64,000 bases of DNA from positions 372,001-436,000 of the forward strand of contig JAVDCA010000001.1 in NCBI GenBank assembly GCA_030848545.1. The letters run 5' to 3'. Source of the DNA: Astrobacterium formosum (GTDB taxonomy: Bacteria; Pseudomonadota; Alphaproteobacteria; Rhizobiales; Xanthobacteraceae). The position numbers and the translations under genes are program-made. Position 1 is the stretch's first letter, and each line of letters begins with the position of its first letter. The notes beneath the pieces were generated by a model. It worked only from the letters and a program-made list of their open reading frames with translations, was not told the origin of the DNA and searched no databases. This document shows positions 18,320 through 26,433 of this stretch, piece by piece.

Positions 18320-19021
18320 TCAGTGGGGTGCGGCTTCGCGCGTAAATATCTCGGGCGCGGCGAGCATGTAGCTGCGCACGCGATCGGTGAGGACGCGGTT
18401 GAGATCCTTGGGGAATTTCAGTCCGTAGATCCAGCGGCGCACGCCGATATAGAAGATGCCGCCGTGCATGCCCCAAATCAGCTCGAGCTCGGCTTCGGTC
18501 GGCGGCTTTTCGGTCGGCAGCCCGAGTTCGGCACGCGTCTCGCGCACGATACGCGGTAACAGCCGCTCGCTGAGCAGTTTGAGATAGTTGTCGGAAATGT
18601 ATCCGCCCGCAAAGGCGGAAAAGATCAGGATACGCACCCATTCCTTGGTCAGGATGGCCTTCGAATAGTCGATGTAGAAGCGGTTGAGGCGCTCCTGCAG
18701 CGGCACGCTGCGATCCTCGATCCACGTTTCCCAGTCGGATTTCCAGCGCCCGAGAAAGACCTCCTTGTACACCCGCTTGATCAGCGCTTCCTTATTGGGG
18801 AAGTAGTGATAGAGCAGCGGATGGGTGACGTTGATCCGCGCCGCCAGTTCGCGCGTCTGCCCTGTCAGCCCGTGCTCGGAAAAGAACCGGATGGCGCCGT
18901 CGACGATCTGACGCTCACGTTCCTCGTTGGACAGGCGCTGACGCGGGGCGCGCGCTGTCTTTGCGCTTTTTACAGCCGAATGACGCTGGCGAGGGGGGCG
19001 TACGGGCGAACGGGGTGGCAC
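18320..19021 (-). CDS. TetR-family transcriptional regulator
   Basis: This 233-residue protein has a basic, disordered N-terminal extension (1-30), a TetR helix-turn-helix domain (about 32-80: RQIVDGAIRFFSEHGLTGQT, then INVTHPLLYHYFPNKEALIK) and a helical ligand-binding domain. It is transcribed away from the MFS/molybdenum hydroxylase genes. The intergenic region holds a sigma70-like promoter overlapped by an 18-base palindrome, so it probably represses that operon until an inducer binds. The inducer is unknown but is presumably a substrate of the hydroxylase. Confidence 0.88.
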   Translation of the reverse strand: MPPRSPVRPPRQRHSAVKSAKTARAPRQRLSNEERERQIVDGAIRFFSEHGLTGQTRELAARINVTHPLLYHYFPNKEALIKRVYKEVFLGRWKSDWETWIEDRSVPLQERLNRFYIDYSKAILTKEWVRILIFSAFAGGYISDNYLKLLSERLLPRIVRETRAELGLPTEKPPTEAELELIWGMHGGIFYIGVRRWIYGLKFPKDLNRVLTDRVRSYMLAAPEIFTREAAPH

Positions 19022-19218
19022 GAGGATCGCAACTCTTCAGAATTTTTTCCTGCGAAAGACTACGATAACCCTCGATTCGGTGAAACGAGTTTTTCCCGCG
19101 CCGGGGGGCGATTTAGGCCGACCGCGTCCCGGGCGTCGCGATCGCGCGCCAGTCTCCGGGCGGCACGACCCGCCATCGCAACTGCATTTGCGCGCGTACA
19201 CTAGAGTCGATCGATGGA

Positions 19219-19246
19219 TTGACAAGCCGCGCTTCTCCGATTTAAT
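19219..19246 (+). promoter_or_regulatory. sigma70-type promoter for MFS/molybdenum hydroxylase operon
   Basis: A perfect -35 box TTGACA at 19219-19224 is followed after 16 bases by TTTAAT at 19241-19246, four of six matches to TATAAT. The arrangement points rightward toward the MFS gene, 460 bases downstream. The perfect -35 and an adjoining palindrome make it the best promoter candidate seen in the window. Confidence 0.6.
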
Positions 19247-19262
19247 TTACCAACTGGTCAAT
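19245..19262. promoter_or_regulatory. candidate TetR operator
   Basis: ATTTACCA and TGGTCAAT form an 18-base near-perfect palindrome (seven of eight positions pair) around AC. The ACCA-N2-TGGT core is typical of TetR-family operators. It overlaps the end of the -10 box and the expected transcription start, where a bound repressor would block initiation. The regulator is presumed to be the divergent TetR protein ending at 18320. Confidence 0.55.
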
Positions 19263-19712
19263 TGACGACCCCCGCTCAATCCGATCGAGCGCCGGGCTGT
19301 GAGAGCCCGACGGCCAAGACGAAGCACCACGCTGGCGAGCGAGGAGACTTCCATGGCCATCAGATAGGTCGCCCTGTAACCGCAGGGCCGGTGATTCCTG
19401 CCGTCGGCAGGACCGCGCCGAACCGAGCGGTTCCTATTCATCCCTGATCCAGGCGTCGTGATCGACACGCTTCGTGTCGACTTCCAAATCCGTTCGGCAG
19501 TCTCGCCGGGCGGAAGGGTGTTTTCGTCATCCCGCTTCCGCGCCCCAACGACGGCGCCGCAGTCGCACAGCCCCCGTGATTCACGCACAGCGCCCGGCAC
19601 GAAGCCGGGATTCGCTGCAGGGTTTTTGTTGTCTGCCGGGCACGCCGACGACCGGGCGCCCGATCCTGGCCGCACAGGGCCGAACCGTCGAACCTTGAAA
19701 GTGAGCACGACA

Positions 19713-20972
19713 ATGTTCGCACATCCAAGTGGTTCCGAGCATCGCTGGAAAGTGCTGTATATGACGTTCCTGGCGTATCTGTACGACAGCCTCGACCTGC
19801 AGATCCTGGCGATCTGCATGCCGCTGATCATCGCGTCGCTGAAGATCTCGCTCGCGGACGCCGGCCTGCTGGCGTCGTCGACCATGATCGGAACGGCGCT
19901 GGGCGGCATCCTGCTCGGTTGGGTGGCCGAAAACTACGGCCGCAAGAACGCCGCCGTCATCGCGCTGGTCGAGTTCGGCATCTTCACCGCCGTGGTCTAC
20001 TGGGTCGATTCCTGGGGGCAGCTGATGGCGCTGCGCTTCCTTCAGGGGATCGGCATCGGCGGCCTGTGGGGGCCGATCGTCGCCCTGATCGCCGAGCATT
20101 GGCACGTCAAGTACCGCGCCCGCGCCGCCGGATTCATGCTGAGCACCTTCGCGCTCGGCGGCATCCTCGCCGCCCTGATGGGCCGCTACCTTCTGACCGG
20201 GCTGGGCTGGCGCATGATCTTCGTGCTCACCGGCTCCGCCGTCATCGCCGGACTCCTGTTCTGGATCTTCGTTCCCGCCGATGACGTCAAGAAGATCGTC
20301 AAGCAGGAGAAGATCAGCGTCTCCGAGCTGTTCAGGCCGGACGTGCTCAAGCTCACCATCGGCAGCACCATCGCGGCGGCCTGTCAGATGGGCGGCTTCT
20401 GGGGCGTGAGCGCCTGGATTCCCACCTACCTCGTCCAGGTGCGCGGGCTGAGCATCGAATACATGAGCCTGTTCAGCATCATGATCTTCAGCGGCGCCTT
20501 CGTGGGCTACTTCTTCTATGCCTACCTCGCCGACACGTTCGGCCGGCGGCGGGCGCTGATGCTGGCCTTCCTCGCCGACACGATCATCGTTCCCTTGTAC
20601 GTCATCATCCCCGACCCGCTGTTCCTGTTCTGGATCGGCCCCGTGATGGGACTGAGCTTCGGCGGCGTGTTCGGACTGTTCGGCTCCTACTTCGCAGAGC
20701 TGTTTCCCGAGCGGATTCGCGCGCTGGGCGGCGGCTTCGCCTTCAACATCGGCCGCGGCTTCGGCGCCGTGGTGACGCCGTTCACCATCGGCATGATGGC
20801 AAAGACCTATGGTCTCGGTTTCGGCATCGGCGCCTGCTCGGTGGTGTTCTTCGCCGGCGTCGTCACCCTCTACTTCCTGCCCGAAACCCTGACGTCGAGC
20901 GCAGCCAAGGCCGCGACCGGTCAAGGGGCGGGCAGCATCGCGTCGCCGGCGGTCAATGCGCCGCAGAAGTGA
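19713..20972 (+). CDS. MFS transporter, aromatic/organic acid type
   Basis: The 419-residue protein has 12 predicted membrane segments and MFS signatures: GWVAENYGRKNAAVIALVEF after helix 2, RFLQGIGIGGLWGPIVALIA around helix 4, and ADTFGRRRALMLAFLADT after helix 8. FLAYLYDSLDLQILAICMPL in helix 1, with its paired Asp residues, recalls the AAHS aromatic acid:proton symporters. It is followed by the three-subunit molybdenum hydroxylase, so it probably imports that enzyme's substrate. ATG 19713 is chosen because GTGAG lies upstream; a GTG at 19701 is an alternative. Confidence 0.85.
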   Translation: MFAHPSGSEHRWKVLYMTFLAYLYDSLDLQILAICMPLIIASLKISLADAGLLASSTMIGTALGGILLGWVAENYGRKNAAVIALVEFGIFTAVVYWVDSWGQLMALRFLQGIGIGGLWGPIVALIAEHWHVKYRARAAGFMLSTFALGGILAALMGRYLLTGLGWRMIFVLTGSAVIAGLLFWIFVPADDVKKIVKQEKISVSELFRPDVLKLTIGSTIAAACQMGGFWGVSAWIPTYLVQVRGLSIEYMSLFSIMIFSGAFVGYFFYAYLADTFGRRRALMLAFLADTIIVPLYVIIPDPLFLFWIGPVMGLSFGGVFGLFGSYFAELFPERIRALGGGFAFNIGRGFGAVVTPFTIGMMAKTYGLGFGIGACSVVFFAGVVTLYFLPETLTSSAAKAATGQGAGSIASPAVNAPQK

Positions 20973-21039
20973 AAAGGGAGCACGCCACAGTGAAACGAAC
21001 TTCCCCATCCAACCCCAGCGCTGGCAAGGAGTGAGTGCC

Positions 21040-23364
21040 GTGGAAAAACTGGACATTGTCGGCCAGAGCAAGCAGCGCGTCGACGCGCTCGTCAAGGTGA
21101 CGGGGCAGGCGAAGTATTCCGCCGACCTGAGACGACCGGACATGCTGATCGCCAAGGCCTTGTTCGCCAAATATCCGCACGCCATCATCAAGTCGATCGA
21201 CGTGTCGAAAGCCGAAAAGCTCGACGGCGTCGCCGCCGTCATGACCGCCAAGGATCTGCCCGGCCGCAACGGCTACGGAATCCTGGTTCCGGACAAGCCG
21301 GTGATCGCCGAGCGCAAGACCAAATACGAGGGCGATCCCGTCGCCATCGTCGCCGCCGTCAATCTCGACACCGCCGAGAAGGCGATCGCCTTGATCGAGG
21401 TCGTCTACGAGCCGCTGCACGCCTATGACGATCCCCGCGAGGCGATGAAGGACGACGCCGTCAAGATCCACGAGCAGCATCCGGCGGCCGAAAAGGGCAA
21501 CATTCTGTGCGTGCTCAAGCTCGATCGCGGCGATGTCGACAAGGCGTTCGCCGAGGCCGATATCGTCATCGAGAACGACTATGAAACCCCAATGGTCGAT
21601 CACGCCTATCTGGAGCCCGACATCGCCATCGCCGAGCTCGATTCGACCACCGGCGGCCTGATCCTCACCAGCGCCGGTCAGGCGGTCTACGCCACCAAGC
21701 GCTGCCTCGCCCCGGTGTTCGGCCTGCCGCAGAGCAAGGTCCGTGTGGTCGCGCCGGTCATCGGCGGCGGTTTCGGCGGCAAGGAGGACTCGACGCTCGA
21801 CGTCTGCGCCGTCGCCGGCGTCTTGGCGCTCAAGACCCGACGGCCGGTCTACTTCGAATTGACCCGGGCCGAGGTGTTCCGCACCACCGGCAAGCGCCAC
21901 GCCTCCTACATCAAGCATCGCCTGGCGGCGAACCGCGACGGCAAGATTGTCGCCATCGACGTGCAGACGATCCTCGACAAGGGCGCCTATGTGTCCATGG
22001 GCGGCACCAAGGCGCCGCTGCACGGCGTCACCATGCGCACGCTCGTCTATGCGGGCGGCACCTATGCGATCCCGAACGCCCGGGCGCGGGCCTATTCGGT
22101 TTTCACCAACCATCCGTATTCCTGCGCCTTCCGAGGCTTCGGCGCCCCGCAGGTGCAGTTCGCCGTCGAGTGCCAGATCGACGAACTGGCGCATCGCATC
22201 GGCATGGATCCGGTCGCGGTGCGGACCCTGAACATGCTCAAGGACGGTGACATGACGATCACCGGCCAGATCATGAAAGAGAGCCGCGGTCTCGGTCTCG
22301 GCGAGTGCATCCAGAAGGTCACGCAGCGTATCAAGTGGGACCAGCCCATCGATCACGGCAAGGGGCCGGTCCGGCGCGGCAAGGGTTTCGGCGCCTTCAT
22401 CTACGGCACCGGCATCCCGCTGGCGTTCGAAGGCTCCAGCGCCTTCGCCAATCTCGAACTCGACGGCACGCTCAACGTCGCGGTGAGTTCCACCGAGATG
22501 GGGCAGGGCATCGCCACCACCGTCGCCCAATTGGCGGCGCAAACCTTCGGCGTCAAATACGAGAGCGTCGATGTGGTCTTTTCCGATACCGGGCGTTCGC
22601 CCGATTCAGGACCGACGGTCGGATCGCGATCCGCCGTCATGGTCGGCAATGCCGTCGCCGAGGCGTGCCGGCAATTGCGCTCGAGGCTCTTGGAAGTCGC
22701 CGGCAAGCAGTTCTTCCAGGCCGATCCGAGCACCCTCACCATCAAGGACGGTCTCGTCTATGTCGAAGGCCGTCCGGAAAACGCCGAGAAGGTCGCCACC
22801 ATTGCGGCCAGGGCGTTCGTGTCGCAGGTGCCGCTGTCGGTGATCGGAACCTGGTTCCCGCCGCAACCGACCTTCAACTCCGCCGATGGCCAGGGCGAGC
22901 CCTATCATGCCTACGGCTTCGGCGCCCATGCGGTCGAAATCGAAGTCGACACCGAGACCGGCGTCATCAACGTGCTGCGCTCGGTTCTCGCTTGCGATGT
23001 CGGCAAGGCGATCAATCCGGCGATCGTCGAGGGCCAGATGGAAGGCGGGGCCGCGCAGGCGGTCGGCTACGGCCTGATGGAAGAGCCCATCATGGCCGCC
23101 GGCGTCATGCAGAACACCGGCTTCCACAACTACATGATCCCGACCACCAAGGACCTGCCCGATCTCGAATCGGTCATCGTCGAGCATTCGAACGAGCTCG
23201 GTCCGTACGGCGCCAAGGGAATCGGCGAACCGCCGCTGATCGCCGGCGCGCCGGCGATCCGCAACGCGATCTACGACGCCATCGGGGTCAAGATCAACAT
23301 CATCCCGCTGACGCCGCGGCGCGTTTTGGAAGCGATCAGGCAACAGGCCGGGCAGGCGCGTTAG
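21040..23364 (+). CDS. molybdenum hydroxylase large subunit (xanthine dehydrogenase family)
   Basis: This 774-residue subunit binds the molybdopterin cofactor and substrate. Family landmarks are VIGGGFGGKEDS, the AFRGFGAPQVQFAVE segment, STEMGQGIATT, and the catalytic Glu in GAKGIGEPPLIAGAPAIRNA near the C-terminus. The start is the GTG at 21040, eight bases after AAGGAG; the longer frame from 20956 overlaps the MFS stop. With the next two genes it forms an L-M-S heterotrimer that hydroxylates an aromatic N-heterocycle or a related compound with water as oxygen source. The substrate cannot be fixed; nicotinate- or purine-like compounds are possible. Confidence 0.9.
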   Translation: MEKLDIVGQSKQRVDALVKVTGQAKYSADLRRPDMLIAKALFAKYPHAIIKSIDVSKAEKLDGVAAVMTAKDLPGRNGYGILVPDKPVIAERKTKYEGDPVAIVAAVNLDTAEKAIALIEVVYEPLHAYDDPREAMKDDAVKIHEQHPAAEKGNILCVLKLDRGDVDKAFAEADIVIENDYETPMVDHAYLEPDIAIAELDSTTGGLILTSAGQAVYATKRCLAPVFGLPQSKVRVVAPVIGGGFGGKEDSTLDVCAVAGVLALKTRRPVYFELTRAEVFRTTGKRHASYIKHRLAANRDGKIVAIDVQTILDKGAYVSMGGTKAPLHGVTMRTLVYAGGTYAIPNARARAYSVFTNHPYSCAFRGFGAPQVQFAVECQIDELAHRIGMDPVAVRTLNMLKDGDMTITGQIMKESRGLGLGECIQKVTQRIKWDQPIDHGKGPVRRGKGFGAFIYGTGIPLAFEGSSAFANLELDGTLNVAVSSTEMGQGIATTVAQLAAQTFGVKYESVDVVFSDTGRSPDSGPTVGSRSAVMVGNAVAEACRQLRSRLLEVAGKQFFQADPSTLTIKDGLVYVEGRPENAEKVATIAARAFVSQVPLSVIGTWFPPQPTFNSADGQGEPYHAYGFGAHAVEIEVDTETGVINVLRSVLACDVGKAINPAIVEGQMEGGAAQAVGYGLMEEPIMAAGVMQNTGFHNYMIPTTKDLPDLESVIVEHSNELGPYGAKGIGEPPLIAGAPAIRNAIYDAIGVKINIIPLTPRRVLEAIRQQAGQAR

Positions 23365-23379
23365 GCGCAGGAGGCGAAC

Positions 23380-24279
23380 ATGGCACAAACCGAGTTCTTC
23401 AGGCCCGGCAACCTCGCCGCCGCGTTGGATCTGCTGGACCAGTACCGGGAACAGGCCGTCATCGTGAATGGCGGCACCGACATCGTCGAGCGGATCGCCC
23501 ATGGCGGCGTCAGGCGTGCGGCGATCATCTACATCCACGAGATCCCCGAGCTCAGGGGAATCGGCGAGGGCGACGGCTTCGTGCGCATCGGCGGCGCCGT
23601 CACCTACAACGATATCCTGGCCTCGCCCCTGTGCTGCCAGTTCACCGCGCTCGAACAGGCGGTCAAGGAGATCGGCTCGCCGTCCATCCGCGTGCGCGGC
23701 ACGCCGGCGGGCAACCTCGGCACCGCCGTGCCGGCGGGCGACTGCTGCGCCGCGATGATGGCGCTCGATGCTGAGGTCGTCGCTGCCAGCCGGCAGGGCG
23801 AGCGGGCCATCAAGCTCGCCGACCTGATCATCGACTACCGCAGGACGGCGCTGGCCGCCAACGAGCTGATCAGGGAGATCCGCATCCCGGTCGTCCCCGG
23901 CGGCAAGACCGCCAGCGCCTTCCTGCGGCTGACCAGCCGCAAAGGGCAGGATATCGCCCAGGCGTCGGCGGCCGTGCGCCTGACGTTGGACGGTGACGTC
24001 TGCCGCCATGCGGTCATCGCCATGGGGTCGGTCAGCAAGGTGACGGTCCGGGCCTACAGCCTGGAAAAAGCCGTAGCCGGCAAGACGGTGGCGGATGCCG
24101 CCGAAGAGATCAAGGCCATGGTGCCGGCGGAGGTCGCACTGCGCGCGGCCGACAACCCGGCCTTCGCGGCAAGGCCGACGGCGAACATCGAGCGGCAATA
24201 CAAGGAGTCGGTCATCGGCGTCATCGTGGCGCGCGCCATGATGACCGCCTATGGCAAGATTCTGGCAGGGGAACAGTGA
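23380..24279 (+). CDS. molybdenum hydroxylase FAD-binding medium subunit
   Basis: This 299-residue protein has the CoxM/XdhB FAD-binding fold: FRPGNLAAALDLLDQY, VNGGTDIVERI (pyrophosphate loop) and a second FAD segment, RGTPAGNLGTAVPAGDCCAA, where IGN-GT is usual. There is no Cys-rich insertion of the kind that binds an extra cluster in 4-hydroxybenzoyl-CoA reductase, which argues against that enzyme. It lies 15 bases after the large subunit and its stop is one base before the ATG of the small subunit. Confidence 0.9.
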   Translation: MAQTEFFRPGNLAAALDLLDQYREQAVIVNGGTDIVERIAHGGVRRAAIIYIHEIPELRGIGEGDGFVRIGGAVTYNDILASPLCCQFTALEQAVKEIGSPSIRVRGTPAGNLGTAVPAGDCCAAMMALDAEVVAASRQGERAIKLADLIIDYRRTALAANELIREIRIPVVPGGKTASAFLRLTSRKGQDIAQASAAVRLTLDGDVCRHAVIAMGSVSKVTVRAYSLEKAVAGKTVADAAEEIKAMVPAEVALRAADNPAFAARPTANIERQYKESVIGVIVARAMMTAYGKILAGEQ

Positions 24280-24280
24280 C

Positions 24281-24817
24281 ATGACCAGTGATGTGCAATT
24301 GGCCACCCGGCCGGCGGATGTCAGCGCGCGCGATCGCGTCGACGCCGCGAAGAACCTCGTGGTTTCGTTCGTACTCAACGGCAAGCCGTTGTCCGTCGCG
24401 GTCGCGCCGACCGAGTTGTTGGCCGACACCCTGCGCGAAGGCCTCGGCCTGACCGGGACCAAGGTGGCCTGCGGCACGGGCGACTGTGGCACCTGCACGG
24501 CCATCCTCGACGGCGAGGCGGTGCGCTCGTGCCTGATGTTGACCGCGATGGTGGCCGGCAAGACCGTCGAGACCATCGAGGGACTGGCCGGCGAATCGGA
24601 CATCCATCCGATCCAGCAAGCCTTCATCGACACCGGCGCGGTGCAGTGCGGCTACTGCACGCCGGGCATGATCCTGGCGGCGAAGGCGCTGCTCGACGAA
24701 AATCCCAAGCCCTCCGCCGACGACATCAAGGAAGCGATCTCGGGAAATCTGTGCCGTTGCACCGGCTACACCAAGATCATCGAGGCCATCGACAAGGTGG
24801 CGAACGCGGTCGCCTAG
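24281..24817 (+). CDS. molybdenum hydroxylase 2Fe-2S small subunit
   Basis: This 178-residue iron-sulfur subunit carries two [2Fe-2S] clusters. The plant-type N-terminal site is CGTGDCGTCTAILDGEAVRSC (about residues 64-84). The helical C-terminal site uses QCGYCTPGMI and NLCRCTGYTKI. The ATG at 24281 follows GGGGAA, and about 25 residues before the first strand are longer than usual for CoxS-type proteins. Electrons pass from molybdenum through these clusters to FAD on the medium subunit. Confidence 0.93.
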   Translation: MTSDVQLATRPADVSARDRVDAAKNLVVSFVLNGKPLSVAVAPTELLADTLREGLGLTGTKVACGTGDCGTCTAILDGEAVRSCLMLTAMVAGKTVETIEGLAGESDIHPIQQAFIDTGAVQCGYCTPGMILAAKALLDENPKPSADDIKEAISGNLCRCTGYTKIIEAIDKVANAVA

Positions 24818-24853
24818 GGCGCGTTTCGTCTCGCTGGAATCGCCACGCATATC

Positions 24854-24887
24854 TCCGCTCATGCCTGCTTTCGCAGGCATGAGCGGA
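24854..24887. repeat. perfect 15-bp inverted repeat hairpin
   Basis: TCCGCTCATGCCTGC and its exact complement GCAGGCATGAGCGGA flank a TTTC loop between the small subunit gene and the molybdopterin-binding gene. The core resembles dispersed TCATGCC-GC repeats of this bacterial group. It lacks a T-run, so it may stabilise the upstream mRNA rather than terminate it. Confidence 0.85.
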
Positions 24888-24910
24888 ACACTCACCGCGG
24901 AGGGGTTGGC

Positions 24911-26005
24911 ATGAAGTTCGGCGCTGTAAATCCAGCAAATGCCGAGGGCGGGATCGTTGTCCATGCGGTCCGTCACGGTACCGTCGTTCTCAAGAAGGGC
25001 ACGGTGATCGGCGGCGCGGACGTCGCCGCTATGCTAGCCACCGGCATCAGGTCCGTCACGGTGGCGCGCCTTGAAGCCGGCGATGTCGGCGAAGACGCCG
25101 CTGCCGCCGCCATCGCCGCGGCGGCAGCGGGGTCCGGGGTCGTCGTGAACCGCGCCGTCACCGGCCGCGCAAATCTGCATTCTGCCGTTGCCGGCGTCGT
25201 CATGGTCGACAAGGCCGCAATCGATCGCCTCAACGAGGTCGATCCTGGCATCACCCTGGCGACCTTGCCGGCGTTCGCGCCGGTCGTTGCCGGCACGATG
25301 ATCGCGACCGCCAAAATCATCCCGTTCGCGATCCCGACCGACGCCTGTGATCGGGCGGTCGGGGAGGCGAGGGCGGCGGCACCGCTGATCCGCGTTGCGC
25401 CCTACACGGTGCGAAAGGTGGCGGTGATTTCGACACTGGGGCCCGGTCTCGCCGACAAGGTGGTGGACAAGACCGTGCGTGTCACTGCGGCGCGCCTCGC
25501 TCCGGCGGGAGCGGCCATTATCGCCGCGCCCCGAGTCGTCCATGATTGTGATGCGCTGGCGCGTGCGCTTGCCGAGGTGACGCGGGCGGGTGCCGAACTT
25601 GTCATCATCTTCGGTGCCTCCGCTACCACCGACCGCCGCGACGTCATCCCAGCCGCCATCGAAGCGATTGGCGGTGCAGTGAGACATTTCGGTATGCCGG
25701 TCGATCCCGGCAACCTGCTCCTGGTCGCCGCCGCCCACGGTGTGCCGTTGGTCGGTGCGCCGGGTTGTGCCCGAAGTCTGAAGGAAAACGGATTCGATTG
25801 GGTGTTGAGGCGGCTCCTGTGCGGGCTCGTGGTCGAGCGGCGCGACATCACCCAGATGGGCGTCGGCGGATTGCTGATGGAGATCGCGACGCGACCACAG
25901 CCGCGCGAGACGGTTCACGAGCACGGTCACCGCGCGTCGGCCGTCGTGCCCGCCGGCCGACGCGCCGGCCGCGCCGTCGACAAGCGTCTGCCCGAGATAG
26001 CCTGA
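24911..26005 (+). CDS. MoeA-like molybdopterin-binding protein, lacking the MobA half
   Basis: This 364-residue protein has the MoeA-like N-terminal half of the bifunctional molybdopterin-binding/MobA-like proteins common in Hyphomicrobiales: a TVARLEAGDVGED-type domain, AGTMIATAKIIPFAIP, the molybdopterin-binding core with VISTLGPGLADKVVDKT and IIFGASATTDRRDVIPAAIE, and the conserved GVGGLLMEI. The expected C-terminal nucleotidyltransferase starts at about 345 with SAVVPAGRRAGRAVDK but stops 20 residues later, where about 170 residues would follow. The gene seems truncated at the domain boundary. It probably serves cofactor maturation for the upstream hydroxylase. Confidence 0.8.
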   Translation: MKFGAVNPANAEGGIVVHAVRHGTVVLKKGTVIGGADVAAMLATGIRSVTVARLEAGDVGEDAAAAAIAAAAAGSGVVVNRAVTGRANLHSAVAGVVMVDKAAIDRLNEVDPGITLATLPAFAPVVAGTMIATAKIIPFAIPTDACDRAVGEARAAAPLIRVAPYTVRKVAVISTLGPGLADKVVDKTVRVTAARLAPAGAAIIAAPRVVHDCDALARALAEVTRAGAELVIIFGASATTDRRDVIPAAIEAIGGAVRHFGMPVDPGNLLLVAAAHGVPLVGAPGCARSLKENGFDWVLRRLLCGLVVERRDITQMGVGGLLMEIATRPQPRETVHEHGHRASAVVPAGRRAGRAVDKRLPEIA

Positions 26006-26282
26006 CGACCGCTCGTTCGCGCCGTCGTGGGCGGCGCTGGGATCGCGCGTAAGCCCGGTCGAGACGGGCATGACGGCGAGGTCGGTCTCCGGCGGAGTGA
26101 TGCCGGAGCCGCGCTGCCACGCGCGTGGGGATGGAATGATTCGGCAAGGTCTATTTAGAGGAGATGGGTAGCGCTTCTTCGGCGTTGGTCTTCCAACGAC
26201 GATGTGACGGTGGACACGAGGGGGATAGCCGCAGGTGAAAAACAGATAGTGCGTTGATTGCACTCATATTTAAAGAGTCTTA

Positions 26283-26358
26283 TGGTGCCGGGTGAGGGAC
26301 TCGAACCCCCGACCCACGGTTTACAAAACCGTTGCTCTACCAACTGAGCTAACCCGGC
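26283..26358 (-). tRNA. tRNA-Thr (anticodon TGT)
   Basis: The reverse strand folds as a complete tRNA. The acceptor GCCGGGT pairs with ACCCGGC. The D-arm reads AGCTCAGTTGGTAGAGC, the anticodon stem ACGGT/ACCGT encloses TTTGTAA with anticodon TGT, and the T-arm GGGGGTTCGAGTCCCT is standard. The discriminator A at 26286 is followed by an encoded CCA (26285-26283). It is 73 bases without CCA. Confidence 0.97.
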
Positions 26359-26433
26359 GTGTCAGGTCCGGCGACAGCTAGCAGTCCCGTGGCCTGCCGA
26401 CAAGGCCTTGCGGGCCGGCCATGGCCGGCGCTG

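Larger units (their letters stand above)
19022..19712. other. intergenic region between TetR gene and MFS operon
   Basis: This 690-base stretch carries no convincing gene. Its left part holds the promoter and operator described at 19219-19262; the remaining 450 bases would be the leader of the MFS transcript. A frame extends the MFS gene upstream to 19458, but its translation is Arg/Pro-rich without family likeness. I see no recognised riboswitch. Confidence 0.5.

Noticed and set aside
20953-24633. Two long leftward open frames opposite the molybdenum hydroxylase genes
   Set aside because: Antisense shadows; the rightward subunits have all expected motifs and ribosome sites.
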